Below, piece by piece: positions 18,726-26,668 of a stretch of DNA of 64,000 nt (the first letter of the stretch is position 1; every line of letters begins with the position of its first letter). A program made the translations under genes and the position numbers. The notes below the pieces were generated by a model, which saw only the letters and a list, made by a program, of their open reading frames with translations, ran no database searches and was not told the DNA's origin. Source of the DNA: Geobacillus subterraneus (GTDB taxonomy: Bacteria; Bacillota; Bacilli; Bacillales; Anoxybacillaceae); assembly GCF_001618685.1 (NCBI RefSeq), contig NZ_CP014342.1:1612001-1676000 (forward strand). Direction: 5' to 3'.

Positions 18726-18768
18726 AAAGGATATCCCTTTAAAATTGTAAACTTTGGGGATATCCTTT
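18726..18768 (+). terminator. Terminator-like hairpin after the recombinase fragment
   Basis: AAAGGATATCCC and GGGATATCCTTT form a perfect 12-bp stem. T-rich sequence follows on the plus strand and A-rich sequence on the minus strand, so it could serve both the recombinase remnant and transcripts from the operon at 18967-21477. Confidence 0.65.
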
Positions 18769-18966
18769 CGATTATTTTGTAACTCAGTCTCATCTTTTAA
18801 ATATGTCCAAGTATTTTTAACGCCACAGTACTAATTTTGAACTCTTAATAAAGGAACGTAAGGACCAACTTTACCTGTTGGTTGCATCTAGCTCCTTGAA
18901 GGGAATTTTACACAATATCTAGGATCTGAGCGATAGCTTCTAAAGTAACAGCTTATACAAATCCAG

Positions 18967-19626
18967 TTATTCATCTTTATCTTTAAATATGGTACCTAAA
19001 TAAAGTTCATTCATTTCAACTATATCATCTTTTATTAACTTTAAGATCTGTTCGATATTTTCCTTATTTTCTAATTTATTAATAATTAAATCTAAGTACT
19101 TGTAAATCTGATATGATTTCTTGAAAGCTTTTATATGATTACTATATTCTTTGTTTTTTAACTCCTTCAGGAAATCCAAGTAAAATGTAAAGTTTAGCTG
19201 TGTATACACCGCTAGGAAAATTTCCTTTACTTCCTTTTCCTCCGCAATTTCAGCAGCCAAGTCGGATAAAGAGCCTTCCCCCATTATTTTTATGACTTTT
19301 TTTAATACTGCACGGTTATCTTCGAATTCATCTCTTATATTTTCGTAATGTTTTTCTTCGTTTTCTTTCTTTTCCCTTTCCTTACTCTTTTCTTGTAAAT
19401 AAAATATGAAGAAAGCTACAATTCCAGAAAGTGTACTTCCAATCAATACAAAAGAAGCCCTTATATACATATCCAAGAGATCTACACTTTTTTCATCAAT
19501 TAGGAATTTCTTATTAATAAGTAATAAAATAAGTGAAAAGCTTGAAAACACAGCTAGAAAGATTACTAATAAAATTAAGTGGAATGGTGTAATAGATTGT
19601 CTCTTTTCTTGTCTATTACCTGACAT
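18967..19626 (-). CDS. Two-helix membrane protein with coiled-coil tail (third gene of unknown operon)
   Basis: 219 residues with GGGGATAAAAG before the ATG. Two strongly hydrophobic segments (about 15-37 and 55-77) are followed by a very charged, probably coiled-coil stretch (LQEKSKEREKKENEEKHYENIRDEFEDN) and a helical cytoplasmic tail. No signal cleavage site. I do not recognise the family. It starts 5 bp after the zinc-ribbon gene and is the last of three co-directional genes. Small membrane proteins with helical cytosolic tails act as membrane-disrupting effectors in several phage-defence systems; that is analogy, not evidence. It could also be a membrane anchor for the other two proteins. 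Confidence 0.7.
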   Translation of the reverse strand: MSGNRQEKRQSITPFHLILLVIFLAVFSSFSLILLLINKKFLIDEKSVDLLDMYIRASFVLIGSTLSGIVAFFIFYLQEKSKEREKKENEEKHYENIRDEFEDNRAVLKKVIKIMGEGSLSDLAAEIAEEKEVKEIFLAVYTQLNFTFYLDFLKELKNKEYSNHIKAFKKSYQIYKYLDLIINKLENKENIEQILKLIKDDIVEMNELYLGTIFKDKDE

Positions 19627-19631
19627 TACTT

Positions 19632-20234
19632 TTATCCCCTATACATTATATCTCTGTATCTTCTGATTTTTCGTTGGAGTTCCATTGATCTTTTGCCAAT
19701 AGGTTTCCCATCTTTATAAATCAGTTCTTCAGCTGATTCTAGAGAAACTTCTTCATCTATCCCCCTTTCTAATACAGCTGAAGACGATTGTAATACATTA
19801 GAAAGGGGGTTATCCTTTAAATTTTTTTTAACTTCCTCCAGCAACTCTTCATTAATTCTAAATAGTAACTTTACCTCGCTTAAGTAATCAGGTGAAGAAG
19901 TAAGATTATCTTCAAAACCACATTCTCTGCATTTAAAATTAAATAGAGATTCTTCATCTTTAATAATGTTTATTTTACCACACCTATCACATTCATATTT
20001 AAATTGTTGTTTTATAATATGTTCACTATCAGTCAGTCCTAAAAAGAAGCGAATAGCTTCTTTTGGAGATTTCGAATACGATAATGCGAATCTATAAGGA
20101 CTAAGGTACTCAGCTCCTAAACTAACCTCTTTTGCAATAAAATTCTGTAGCAAAGGAAAATATTCATCTAGAGGATATTCTTTGGCAAGAACTTCATTTT
20201 CATTGTATAAATCCCTTAATCTTTTGAATAACAT
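19632..20234 (-). CDS. Zinc-ribbon protein (second gene of unknown operon)
   Basis: 200 residues; ATG after AAGGAAGAG, overlapping the end of the 425-aa gene by 35 bp. Cysteines at 82, 85, 102 and 105 (YECDRCGKIN...FKCRECGFEDN) form a zinc ribbon in the middle. Helical N- and C-terminal parts flank it (LLFRINEELLEEVKKNLKDNPLSNVL; KRSMELQRKIRRYRDIM). Family not recognised. The ribbon suggests nucleic-acid or protein binding. The long overlap with the upstream gene implies coupled expression and a shared complex. Confidence 0.7.
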   Translation of the reverse strand: MLFKRLRDLYNENEVLAKEYPLDEYFPLLQNFIAKEVSLGAEYLSPYRFALSYSKSPKEAIRFFLGLTDSEHIIKQQFKYECDRCGKINIIKDEESLFNFKCRECGFEDNLTSSPDYLSEVKLLFRINEELLEEVKKNLKDNPLSNVLQSSSAVLERGIDEEVSLESAEELIYKDGKPIGKRSMELQRKIRRYRDIMYRG

Positions 20235-21477
20235 ACTCTTCCTTAATCCTCCTTTCGTCTACAGATGAGGCTAATGAATTCGATTGGGTATAATCTACAT
20301 AATAATGAATTTCCAACACACTATGAATTTCTTTAAATGCTACCTCGACAAATGACAAATCCTCTTCCTTCTCTTTACCAGTAAGCCTTTTCATAAAATC
20401 ATTCTTATTAAATCTCCAATAAACTCCAATCTCTGATATTTCTTCATATTCTTTTACCAAATCCTTTAGATTCCAGTAAATTTTAGAATAGTAAACAGGC
20501 TTGTGATCCTCGTTTCGATTGACTGACCTAGTTATTTTTCGATCAATAAAACCGAATCCAAAAATATAACCGCCGTCTTTAATAAAATCTTCTAGTTTCA
20601 TGTTATGAACAGTATCTTGATATTTAACAGTCATTACTTTCTCTACAAAAGGATCTGGATTGGATATGTGGAGTTGCTCTTTCAAGTATTTAGAGATATT
20701 TTGTCTTAATTCTTTCTCCGTTAACTTGGTACTTTCCTTTTCTTCATTTTTGGCAACTTCTTTTTTTATTAATCTTAAGGACTTGTTAGATTCATCTAAA
20801 AACAATTTATATAAACCTTTATGTATTTTTGCTTCTCCAGGTTTTGACGCGATTAAAGCAATTGGTAATTGGTTGTTAACGAATTGATACATATAATTAA
20901 TTACGTGTCTTAACTGTATGTTTGTAGTGTTCCTTAACAAATGTTGGTTTAAACGTATTTCCATATGCTTATGTTTAAAGTCTAGTATACACGAAACATA
21001 AAAAGCACATTTTTCTTTTTTTATACCTAATTCCGCCATTCCCAATTTAAAAAGAAAAATAATTCTGTTTCCTTCTTGTCTAATTGTAATTAACTTTTCA
21101 TCTGGGTGTACAACTTGAGACAACTTACGTTCAATATATGGTGAATATTTACTCGATGTTTTTAGCTCTTGAAAGGCTTCATTTGCTGTTAAGTCTGTAG
21201 TTATATTCAAGTAATAACATCTCTCAGGAAACAAATGTACTATAGCCTCAAAGAATGTTTTATCTATTTCACTATCGTCAAAACCTTGGGATACCTGTTC
21301 ATTTAATACTGTTTGAATTTTTTCGTAAGAACTCCCAGAAGCCTGTCTAAATAATTTATTAAAGTCTTCAATTTTTGTTTTTAGGTAATTTTTAAGTTGA
21401 TTTATCCCAAAATTTCTAAGTAAGCTAAACTTATAGTCATATAAAACGTTATTTGTACTATTTGTACTAATAGTCAT
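20200..21477 (-). CDS. Unrecognised 425-aa protein (first gene of unknown operon)
   Basis: 425 residues; GGGGGAAG lies upstream of the ATG. No signal peptide or membrane helix. The N-terminal half is helical then mixed (DKTFFEAIVHLFPERCYYLNITTDLTANEAF...; FYVSCILDFKHKHMEIRLNQHLL). A charged linker follows near 240 (KKEVAKNEEKESTKLTEKELRQNISKYL). The C-terminal half is mixed and ends with a probable helix (ERRIKEEYVIQKIKGFIQ). I find no Walker, HNH, PD-(D/E)xK, HEPN or nucleotidyltransferase motif by eye. It heads a three-gene operon flanked on both sides by recombinase 3' fragments. A sensor role would fit the layout but is speculation. Confidence 0.7.
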   Translation of the reverse strand: MTISTNSTNNVLYDYKFSLLRNFGINQLKNYLKTKIEDFNKLFRQASGSSYEKIQTVLNEQVSQGFDDSEIDKTFFEAIVHLFPERCYYLNITTDLTANEAFQELKTSSKYSPYIERKLSQVVHPDEKLITIRQEGNRIIFLFKLGMAELGIKKEKCAFYVSCILDFKHKHMEIRLNQHLLRNTTNIQLRHVINYMYQFVNNQLPIALIASKPGEAKIHKGLYKLFLDESNKSLRLIKKEVAKNEEKESTKLTEKELRQNISKYLKEQLHISNPDPFVEKVMTVKYQDTVHNMKLEDFIKDGGYIFGFGFIDRKITRSVNRNEDHKPVYYSKIYWNLKDLVKEYEEISEIGVYWRFNKNDFMKRLTGKEKEEDLSFVEVAFKEIHSVLEIHYYVDYTQSNSLASSVDERRIKEEYVIQKIKGFIQ

Positions 21478-21547
21478 TTTGAACCACTTCCCCCAGTAAT
21501 ATTACAACATAATATTTTAGATTTTTTTGCCATTTTGAGCAATTACA

Positions 21548-21553
21548 ATTATA
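21548..21553 (-). promoter_or_regulatory. Possible -10 box of the three-gene operon
   Basis: TATAAT on the minus strand, about 70 bp upstream of the 425-aa gene. No good -35 at the ideal distance is visible, so this is a weak call. Confidence 0.3.
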
Positions 21554-21796
21554 GCATTCATGATAAATTTCTAATATAATCCAATTCCGGGCTTTTTTAT
21601 CCATATGAAGTTCTGTCAATGCACATTATCGCTCTAGTTCTAAATGCTTAGACTTGGTAACTTGAAACTTCTCTAAGTGCTGATACTTTTCAGGATGAGG
21701 GAGCGGATCCGGTCTTAACTACAATAACCGATTTTGTTGCAAAGCATGGAATTTAATGCTTTCTTGAATTAATTTCCATTTTTGGTTTTTGAGGCA

Positions 21797-22022
21797 TCCA
21801 ACGAATGATTGAAAGTTACAGCCTGCTGAATAAAAAATTAACTCCACATATGTTCTGCCATACGTTTTGTAAGTGGATGCTAAAGGTGACGAACAGCGAT
21901 ATCGAGAAAGTGTGGAGTCTTGCTGGTTATAACAATATCGCCACAACATCGCGATACTTTGATACTTAAAGGACAGCTACAGTGATCTGGTAGATTTTAT
22001 GGGGGTAATGCCCAACTATTAA
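21797..22022 (+). pseudogene. Tyrosine recombinase, decayed C-terminal copy
   Basis: The frame reads QRMIESYSLLNKKLTPHMFCHTFCKWM..., clearly homologous to residues 80 onward of the fragment at 18245-18697. The catalytic Arg of HMFR has become Cys and the His of LAGH has become Tyr. A stop follows SRYFDT. It lies in the same direction as the better copy. The three-gene operon is therefore bracketed by two direct copies of a recombinase 3' end. Confidence 0.8.
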
Positions 22023-22071
22023 AATAAATGCATTAAAAACCATTTATTTTATTATGGGTGATTTTAAATAA

Positions 22072-23684
22072 GTAACTATTCACCCCAGTGCTAGTGTATA
22101 AAAAAGCCCAGCACAAATAGGGCATTTCGGTCATAGAAAATGCCCTAGGTAGCGGAAAGAACTCGATCGATCGTTTCGCCTGCCAACAGAAGACATAACG
22201 AATCCCACACGTTTTTTTCGTGTTTCGTCAGTGTGGAAACGATGCTTCTTGCGATGCAAAACGACTGCGCGAATGTTTCTTCGCGAAACGTACCCGAAAT
22301 GTTCTCTTTGACTTTGACCATGCGAAGATCGCGTTCGGCTTGGTTGTTATCAAAGGGAACATGTACTTCACGTAAGAAACGCAGCGCTTCTTCCTTTCGT
22401 TTTTGAAGGCGTCGAACAAAAGCGAGTGCTTTTTTCGGAAGAGGCGTCATCGTTTCTAATCGGTGTTGTGCTCTTTCTAGGATGCGATCATACACTCGTT
22501 CCCACCGTCTCGCTTCTTCTTCGGAAAGTGCACCGTGATGGGCTTCGACGGCTTGCTTGGCGGCTAACAGAAACGTGGTCATGCGCATCGCCCACGTATG
22601 CCCCTGTTCGATGAATCCTTTTAACTCACGCAAATGGTGGGCATGACAAAGGGCATGGGTGGCATGTGTGTATTTCGGATACGTACCGAACGCATCGTGC
22701 ATCATCGTCCCTTCATATCGGGGAAGAATCCCGATATCATCGGTCGCTTTTTTTCCACGAGAAGCGTGAGGAGCCAAGTATGTATATCTCGATGTACACG
22801 CGACATGCACCCATGCGAGTTTCCCATTGATGCGCAAACTCGTTTCATCGACATGCAGGATGTTGGATTCAAGTAAGGCGTCTTCGATGATGTCCATATT
22901 TGATTCCAGCGCTTCGCGTCCTCGTTTCACCATATTGGCAAGGGTTCCTGTACTAATCGAGTGTTGATATAACGCTTCGATTGTATCACTTAAACGCTTG
23001 TACGGGATCAATTGGATATGATGTAAATAAACAACGAGCGCCGTGAGCCGTGGACCGTATTGCACATGATTCGTGACATGGGATGGGAATTCGGCTTGTT
23101 GCACGCATCGACAATGTGGACACGATTTCACTTCACGTTCATGTTGTGTCACCTCGATCGCCACAGGAGGGACATCAAACACTTGACGGATATCGACTTT
23201 GAACGGTTTGACTTCACGCAAAGAAGCTCCACATCCTTGACACGTATGCACACGGTGGACGACACGATGATGTGGATGTTCCACTTGACGGAGCGTCTTC
23301 CCCTCATGTCCCTCTTGCCCACCAGGCTTTTTGCCAGACGGCTCGCGGGAGGAACGCTTTTTCTCAAAACGGTCAGAAGATGGGGGCAAATGGCTATTGG
23401 AGCTGTTTTTTTTCGTGCGTGCTTCCAGCTCTTGAACACGGTACTTCAGTTGTTCATTTTCTTTGCGTAGTTGTTTGTTTTCGTGACGCAAATGTTCATT
23501 TTCTTGAATGAGTTGATGAATGAGCTGTTTTTGTTGTTGAACTTTGCCGATTAAGCTCTCAACTGTAAATACAGCTTGTTGTACCGTCAACATGCGATTC
23601 ACCTCCTTGTCTATCAATATTCACATCATAGACAAGAAAAGAAGAAAATATTCAGCTCACTTTATGATGTGGCTGAATAGTTAC
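22072..23684 (-). mobile_element. ISBst12-like IS66-family element, intact
   Basis: The ends are inverted: GTAACTATTCA at 22072 and TGAATAGTTAC ending at 23684. TTAAATAA is present as an exact 8-bp direct repeat at 22064-22071 and 23685-23692, the duplication length known for IS66-type elements. A single full-length transposase gene fills it. Exact ends and duplication mean a complete and probably young insertion. Confidence 0.92.
22145..23593 (-). CDS. IS66-family transposase (TnpC type)
   Basis: 482 residues. The start at 23593 (MLTVQQAVFTVESL) has AAGGAGGTGA 6-10 bp upstream. The N-terminus is a leucine-zipper coiled coil (ENEHLRHENKQLRKENEQLKYRV), followed by the NSSNSHLPPSSD and KKPGGQEGHEG motifs. 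A zinc-binding part comes next (TCQGCGASL, CPHCRC), then the catalytic domain with LHVDETSLRINGK and the C-terminal E region (DNNQAERDLRMVKVKEN...). Unlike classical IS66 there are no tnpA or tnpB accessory genes, as in the ISBst12 subgroup. No frameshift, so it should be active. Confidence 0.93.
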   Translation of the reverse strand: MLTVQQAVFTVESLIGKVQQQKQLIHQLIQENEHLRHENKQLRKENEQLKYRVQELEARTKKNSSNSHLPPSSDRFEKKRSSREPSGKKPGGQEGHEGKTLRQVEHPHHRVVHRVHTCQGCGASLREVKPFKVDIRQVFDVPPVAIEVTQHEREVKSCPHCRCVQQAEFPSHVTNHVQYGPRLTALVVYLHHIQLIPYKRLSDTIEALYQHSISTGTLANMVKRGREALESNMDIIEDALLESNILHVDETSLRINGKLAWVHVACTSRYTYLAPHASRGKKATDDIGILPRYEGTMMHDAFGTYPKYTHATHALCHAHHLRELKGFIEQGHTWAMRMTTFLLAAKQAVEAHHGALSEEEARRWERVYDRILERAQHRLETMTPLPKKALAFVRRLQKRKEEALRFLREVHVPFDNNQAERDLRMVKVKENISGTFREETFAQSFCIARSIVSTLTKHEKNVWDSLCLLLAGETIDRVLSAT

Positions 23685-23745
23685 TTAAATAAAATAAATG
23701 TTGTGGCAATGAAATTATATTATAGATTAAGGGGAGGAGATTTAT

Positions 23746-24204
23746 TTGATTAAGAGATTGAAACAGGGGATCATCGCTGCCATTGCAGCAGGATCATTAG
23801 TGTTAGGATTTGGAACTCCAAATACGTATGCTGTTTCCTATACTGACTTTGGACCAGCTTCGTTTGCTAATGGGGATGGTAAATACGAATTGACCATTCG
23901 AACCACTTCGGTAGAAAAGAATGTAACCATCTCAGTCTATGATCTTTATCGAGTAAATCGTAACTCGGGTGCCGTTACCCACATGTATGGTGATACTAGT
24001 GCTTTATCTGTTCGGCTTTGTAATGCTTCGACAGGAAACTGTACAGCCTTTAAATCATTTTCACAAGTGAACGGTAGTGCCATCTTCACGAATATGAAAG
24101 CTGGAACATTTTACGTGGATATACGTGATAGCTGGGCAAGTTACTATTTTAAAGGTACGGCCTCTGCAAAAACGCATAGTCGGGATCCATATGAATGGGA
24201 ATGA
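23746..24204 (+). CDS. Secreted protein of unknown function
   Basis: 152 residues from a TTG 7 bp after GGGGAGGAG. The N-terminus is a classical signal peptide (KRLKQG, a hydrophobic core IIAAIAAGSLVLGFG, then a likely cut near TYA-VSY). The mature part is about 120 residues, Thr/Ser-rich and beta-like, with two cysteines (LCNASTGNC) able to form a disulfide. I do not recognise the family; small secreted beta proteins of this sort occur in bacilli as antimicrobial or cell-surface proteins. It has its own terminator at 24203-24231 and no partner gene. Confidence 0.65.
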   Translation: MIKRLKQGIIAAIAAGSLVLGFGTPNTYAVSYTDFGPASFANGDGKYELTIRTTSVEKNVTISVYDLYRVNRNSGAVTHMYGDTSALSVRLCNASTGNCTAFKSFSQVNGSAIFTNMKAGTFYVDIRDSWASYYFKGTASAKTHSRDPYEWE

Positions 24205-24231
24205 CCGGAGCAATCCGGTCTTTTTATTTTT
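24203..24231 (+). terminator. Rho-independent terminator
   Basis: GACCGGA pairs with TCCGGTC around AGCA-type loop bases and is followed by TTTTTATTTTT. It overlaps the last base of the secreted-protein gene. Confidence 0.85.
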
Positions 24232-24290
24232 GCCTCCCCCTCTTCCTTACTTTTCGTGGTTTTCGCTTGGCTTTTTTTAACCAAAAACAG

Positions 24291-24321
24291 GAACATATAT
24301 TCGCGAATTGAACATATGTTC
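24291..24321 (+). promoter_or_regulatory. Two DinR/LexA boxes
   Basis: GAACATATATTC (24291-24302) and the perfect box GAACATATGTTC (24310-24321) match the bacillus SOS box (CGAAC-N4-GTTCG type). They lie 20-50 bp upstream of the uvrX-like fragment. Confidence 0.75.
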
Positions 24322-24343
24322 CTAAAAGAAGATCCTTGCGTCG

Positions 24344-24520
24344 ATGTTGCTTGATATTTCTTGTCTGCCAAAAAATAGAATTTTATGTATCGATATGAAG
24401 AGCTTCTATGCCAACTGCGAATGCGTCGATCATGTACTGGATCCTCTCGAAGGTTATGTTGTCGTTGTTTCTTTTTCTAGACAAATAAGAACAAATGTGC
24501 TAATATATGTTATAAATTAG
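24344..24520 (+). pseudogene. UvrX/UmuC-type Y-family polymerase, N-terminal stub
   Basis: A 58-codon frame contains RILCIDMKSFYANCECVDHV followed by LDPLEGYVVVVSF, the first catalytic block of UvrX/YqjW-like polymerases (usually RxILCIDxKSFYASxEAVxRGLDPL). After about 45 codons homology ends and a stop follows. The palm Asp is present, but the rest of the enzyme is gone. The two SOS boxes upstream show it was once a damage-inducible gene, as in plasmid- and phage-borne uvrX copies. Confidence 0.65.
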
Positions 24521-24540
24521 CAACTTATTTTTTGTTTACA

Positions 24541-24809
24541 ATTATCATTTTTTTGTACAAATTATCAAAGTTTATCCTCGATTATTAAGTTAACTTACTG
24601 TTTTATCATTTTTTTATCGTTTCACTTTATATTATGTTAACTTATTATTTTCCCGGAATCTCATGACCTCTTCCCTCCAGTGCCCATAAAATCAATTATC
24701 CGGAACTTGTTAACCTAAGTTCCTCATAGTTTTTTGTGTCTACGAATTATCATTTTTTAAACGAATTATCATTATTTTTTTATCGATTATCATCGGTCGT
24801 TGATTATCA
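24541..24809. repeat. Iteron-like ATTATCA repeats
   Basis: ATTATCA occurs in direct orientation at 24541, 24561, 24746, 24765, 24786 and 24803, with a related TTATCA at 24603. Within the clusters the spacing is 17-21 bp, about two helical turns, and several copies are followed by T-runs. They sit immediately before the recombinase start. They could be recombinase binding sites or plasmid-type origin iterons. Confidence 0.6.
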
Positions 24810-24825
24810 ACTGGAGGTGTTTTTT

Positions 24826-25278
24826 ATGTTGTTTCGACAAGCCATTGATGAATTTGTGTTGTACTTGCAAATTGAAAAAAACTATTCACTTAACACCGTT
24901 GATGGTTATGCTTATGATTTGAGATGTTTCGAGAACTTCTTAATTCAACACGGTTATTCTGTACAACTTCATGACATTACAAAAACGCATGTTCGTCGCT
25001 TCATCCAGCATCAGATTACAAAAGAAAATGTTAAACCTAGAACGGTCTATCGGAGAATTTCTTGCTTGAAATCGTTCAGTAAATACTGTGTCAAAGAAAA
25101 TCTAATCGACAACGATTTTATGATTGGAATTGATACTCCTAAAACGGATAGCAAATTACCGACTTATATGTCTTTGTCTGAACTACGAAAACTGTTTCAT
25201 TTTTTAGAGCAAGACAATAGCCGAATGGCGATGCGAAACCATCTTCTGTTTAAACTTTTTTTATTACTGTCTACTTGA
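24826..25278 (+). pseudogene. Tyrosine recombinase, N-terminal half
   Basis: 150 codons from an ATG after CTGGAGGTG. The sequence (IDEFVLYLQIEKNYSLNTVDGYAYDLRCFENFL...) is the SAM-like core-binding domain of XerC/D-type recombinases, followed by the linker and the start of the catalytic domain (LPTYMSLSELRKLFHFL...NHLLFKLFLLLST). It ends just where GLRVEEL would be expected; that block begins the separate C-terminal half at 18245. No catalytic residue remains here. The frame is otherwise clean. Confidence 0.8.
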
Positions 25279-25308
25279 CAGGGGTAAGACCATTTTGAGC
25301 CAGCCTCA

Positions 25309-26106
25309 TTATATACTTGCTTTCTGTATTGTGAAGTTAAGTTGATACTCAAATAGAGAAATTTCAGGGACGATAGAAGCGGCATATTTAAGTTTATCAT
25401 CAACTTTTTTGGCTACTATTACTCCACTAACATTCTTTCCTTTTGCTATATTCTTTTTTACCCAACCCATGTATCGAGCAATTTGACCAATAGCTGCATC
25501 CGGTCCTTTGCTAAGTTTTAGCTCAAATACAACAAAATTACCTTCCTCGTCAACGGCTAAAATATCAATGAGCCCGACATCAGTTGGGTATTCTACTCCA
25601 TTTCGTCCTTCATCGTCAATATATAATTTTAACCTTTTTCCATTCACGTCTAATGATTGAATGTTTTGTGCTATAAAGTCACGTAGATGGCTTTCAACAG
25701 GAAACAACATATCTGGTTCTGTTGACTCCAAGCCATTTTCTGTTTCAGCAATCGCTATGTCTTCTTCTAATCCTTTTTGAGCAACTGTTAATTTCCCATA
25801 TTCATTTTTACGTATTTCCCATACACCATGTTCATTGGGATTATACAATACAACTTGCCCTCTTCCTACAGTAAACAAAAAATCATATTTAGAATTAGCA
25901 ATTCTTGGTTTTTGATTCTCTGGGTAATGAACTCGTGAAGGTTGATTAACAGTACAAACAATGATCTGAGCATTTATCGTGTTTTCGTTAACATTACCAT
26001 ATTTGTTTTTGATATAATTTTTTATTTCAGCATATGTAACTTTTTGATTTGGGCTGTTTTCTACCGCTTCTTTAATCATTTGCCACACATATGGCTTGTT
26101 ACTCAT
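25309..26106 (-). CDS. NucS/DUF91-like endonuclease with N-terminal winged helix
   Basis: 265 residues. Residues about 5-60 (MIKEAVENSPNQKVTYAEIKNYI...) look like a winged-helix domain. The C-terminal half is the PD-(D/E)xK domain of NucS/EndoMS type: GLIDILAVDEEG, VVFELKLSKG, then QIARYMGWVKKN, giving D, E-x-K and the Q-x3-Y motif. NucS-type enzymes cut mismatched or branched DNA; with this N-terminal domain and location a defence role is as likely as repair. The gene stands alone, convergent with the truncated recombinase. The active residues are all present. Confidence 0.8.
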   Translation of the reverse strand: MSNKPYVWQMIKEAVENSPNQKVTYAEIKNYIKNKYGNVNENTINAQIIVCTVNQPSRVHYPENQKPRIANSKYDFLFTVGRGQVVLYNPNEHGVWEIRKNEYGKLTVAQKGLEEDIAIAETENGLESTEPDMLFPVESHLRDFIAQNIQSLDVNGKRLKLYIDDEGRNGVEYPTDVGLIDILAVDEEGNFVVFELKLSKGPDAAIGQIARYMGWVKKNIAKGKNVSGVIVAKKVDDKLKYAASIVPEISLFEYQLNFTIQKASI

Positions 26107-26179
26107 GTTAATTTAATCCTCCATTCTCTTATAGTGTGAGTGCGATCTAATGTGAATTTTACAAAATAACACTCATCTA

Positions 26180-26529
26180 CTGTAGATGAGCAAATTCGCT
26201 AACATAAATTGACAACCAAACAAAAAAGGAGACATGAACCCAGCCCCTTGAGTAAAATAGATGTGCTCAAACCCATTCACACAAGGAGGTTCATGTCTCA
26301 TGAATAGATTAGCACATCATCAAGGAATCCACAAGTTTTTCATGACGCTGGGATTGGCGCTTTATTTCTCGAAGCCGGTCATCAAGCATCTCGTTCATCT
26401 TGTCGACGCCTTGACGACCAAGGGATTTTCGGGGACATTGACGGATGTCGGGTACTGGAGTTTTCACCCGAATCATCGAACCACGCTCAGCCACTTTTTC
26501 ACGAAAAGCCCTTGGAACGAGGAAAAACT
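26180..26529 (+). mobile_element. Truncated second copy of the IS4-type element
   Basis: CTGTAGATGAG at 26180-26190 followed by about 100 bp matching the IS end at 4828, and then the first 76 codons of the same transposase. Homology stops at 26529 (NEEKL). The end is preceded by CTCATCTA, so 26172-26190 reads as a 19-bp palindrome (CTCATCTACTGTAGATGAG), like two abutting IS ends. Confidence 0.85.
26300..26529 (+). pseudogene. IS4-type transposase, N-terminal fragment
   Basis: MNRLAHHQGIHKFF...NEEKL, almost identical to the N-terminal part at 4470-4709 (one visible change, VGYW for VRYW). The frame then runs into unrelated sequence and stops. All catalytic residues are missing. Confidence 0.85.
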
Positions 26530-26668
26530 AAGTGTAGACAGCCAATTTAGGTGTCGGACTGACGAAATGGGCGCCGATCCTTGATGCCACGGCGGTATTG
26601 TATTTGCTTTTTGAAATACTTGGCCGATTAACAAAATGAGAATCGTCGCAAGCAACGATTTCAAAATG
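26530..26668. other. Unassigned fragment between IS stub and DUF3800 gene
   Basis: 139 bp with no complete gene. The minus strand is open here (SKSKYNTAVASRIGAHFVSPTP or MKSLLATILILLIGQVFQK in another frame). Neither reading has a ribosome site or a family I know. Confidence 0.3.

Noticed and set aside
18245-25278. Active integrated virus with att repeats
   Set aside because: No direct repeat of convincing length at the two recombinase break points, and no virion or replication genes inside.
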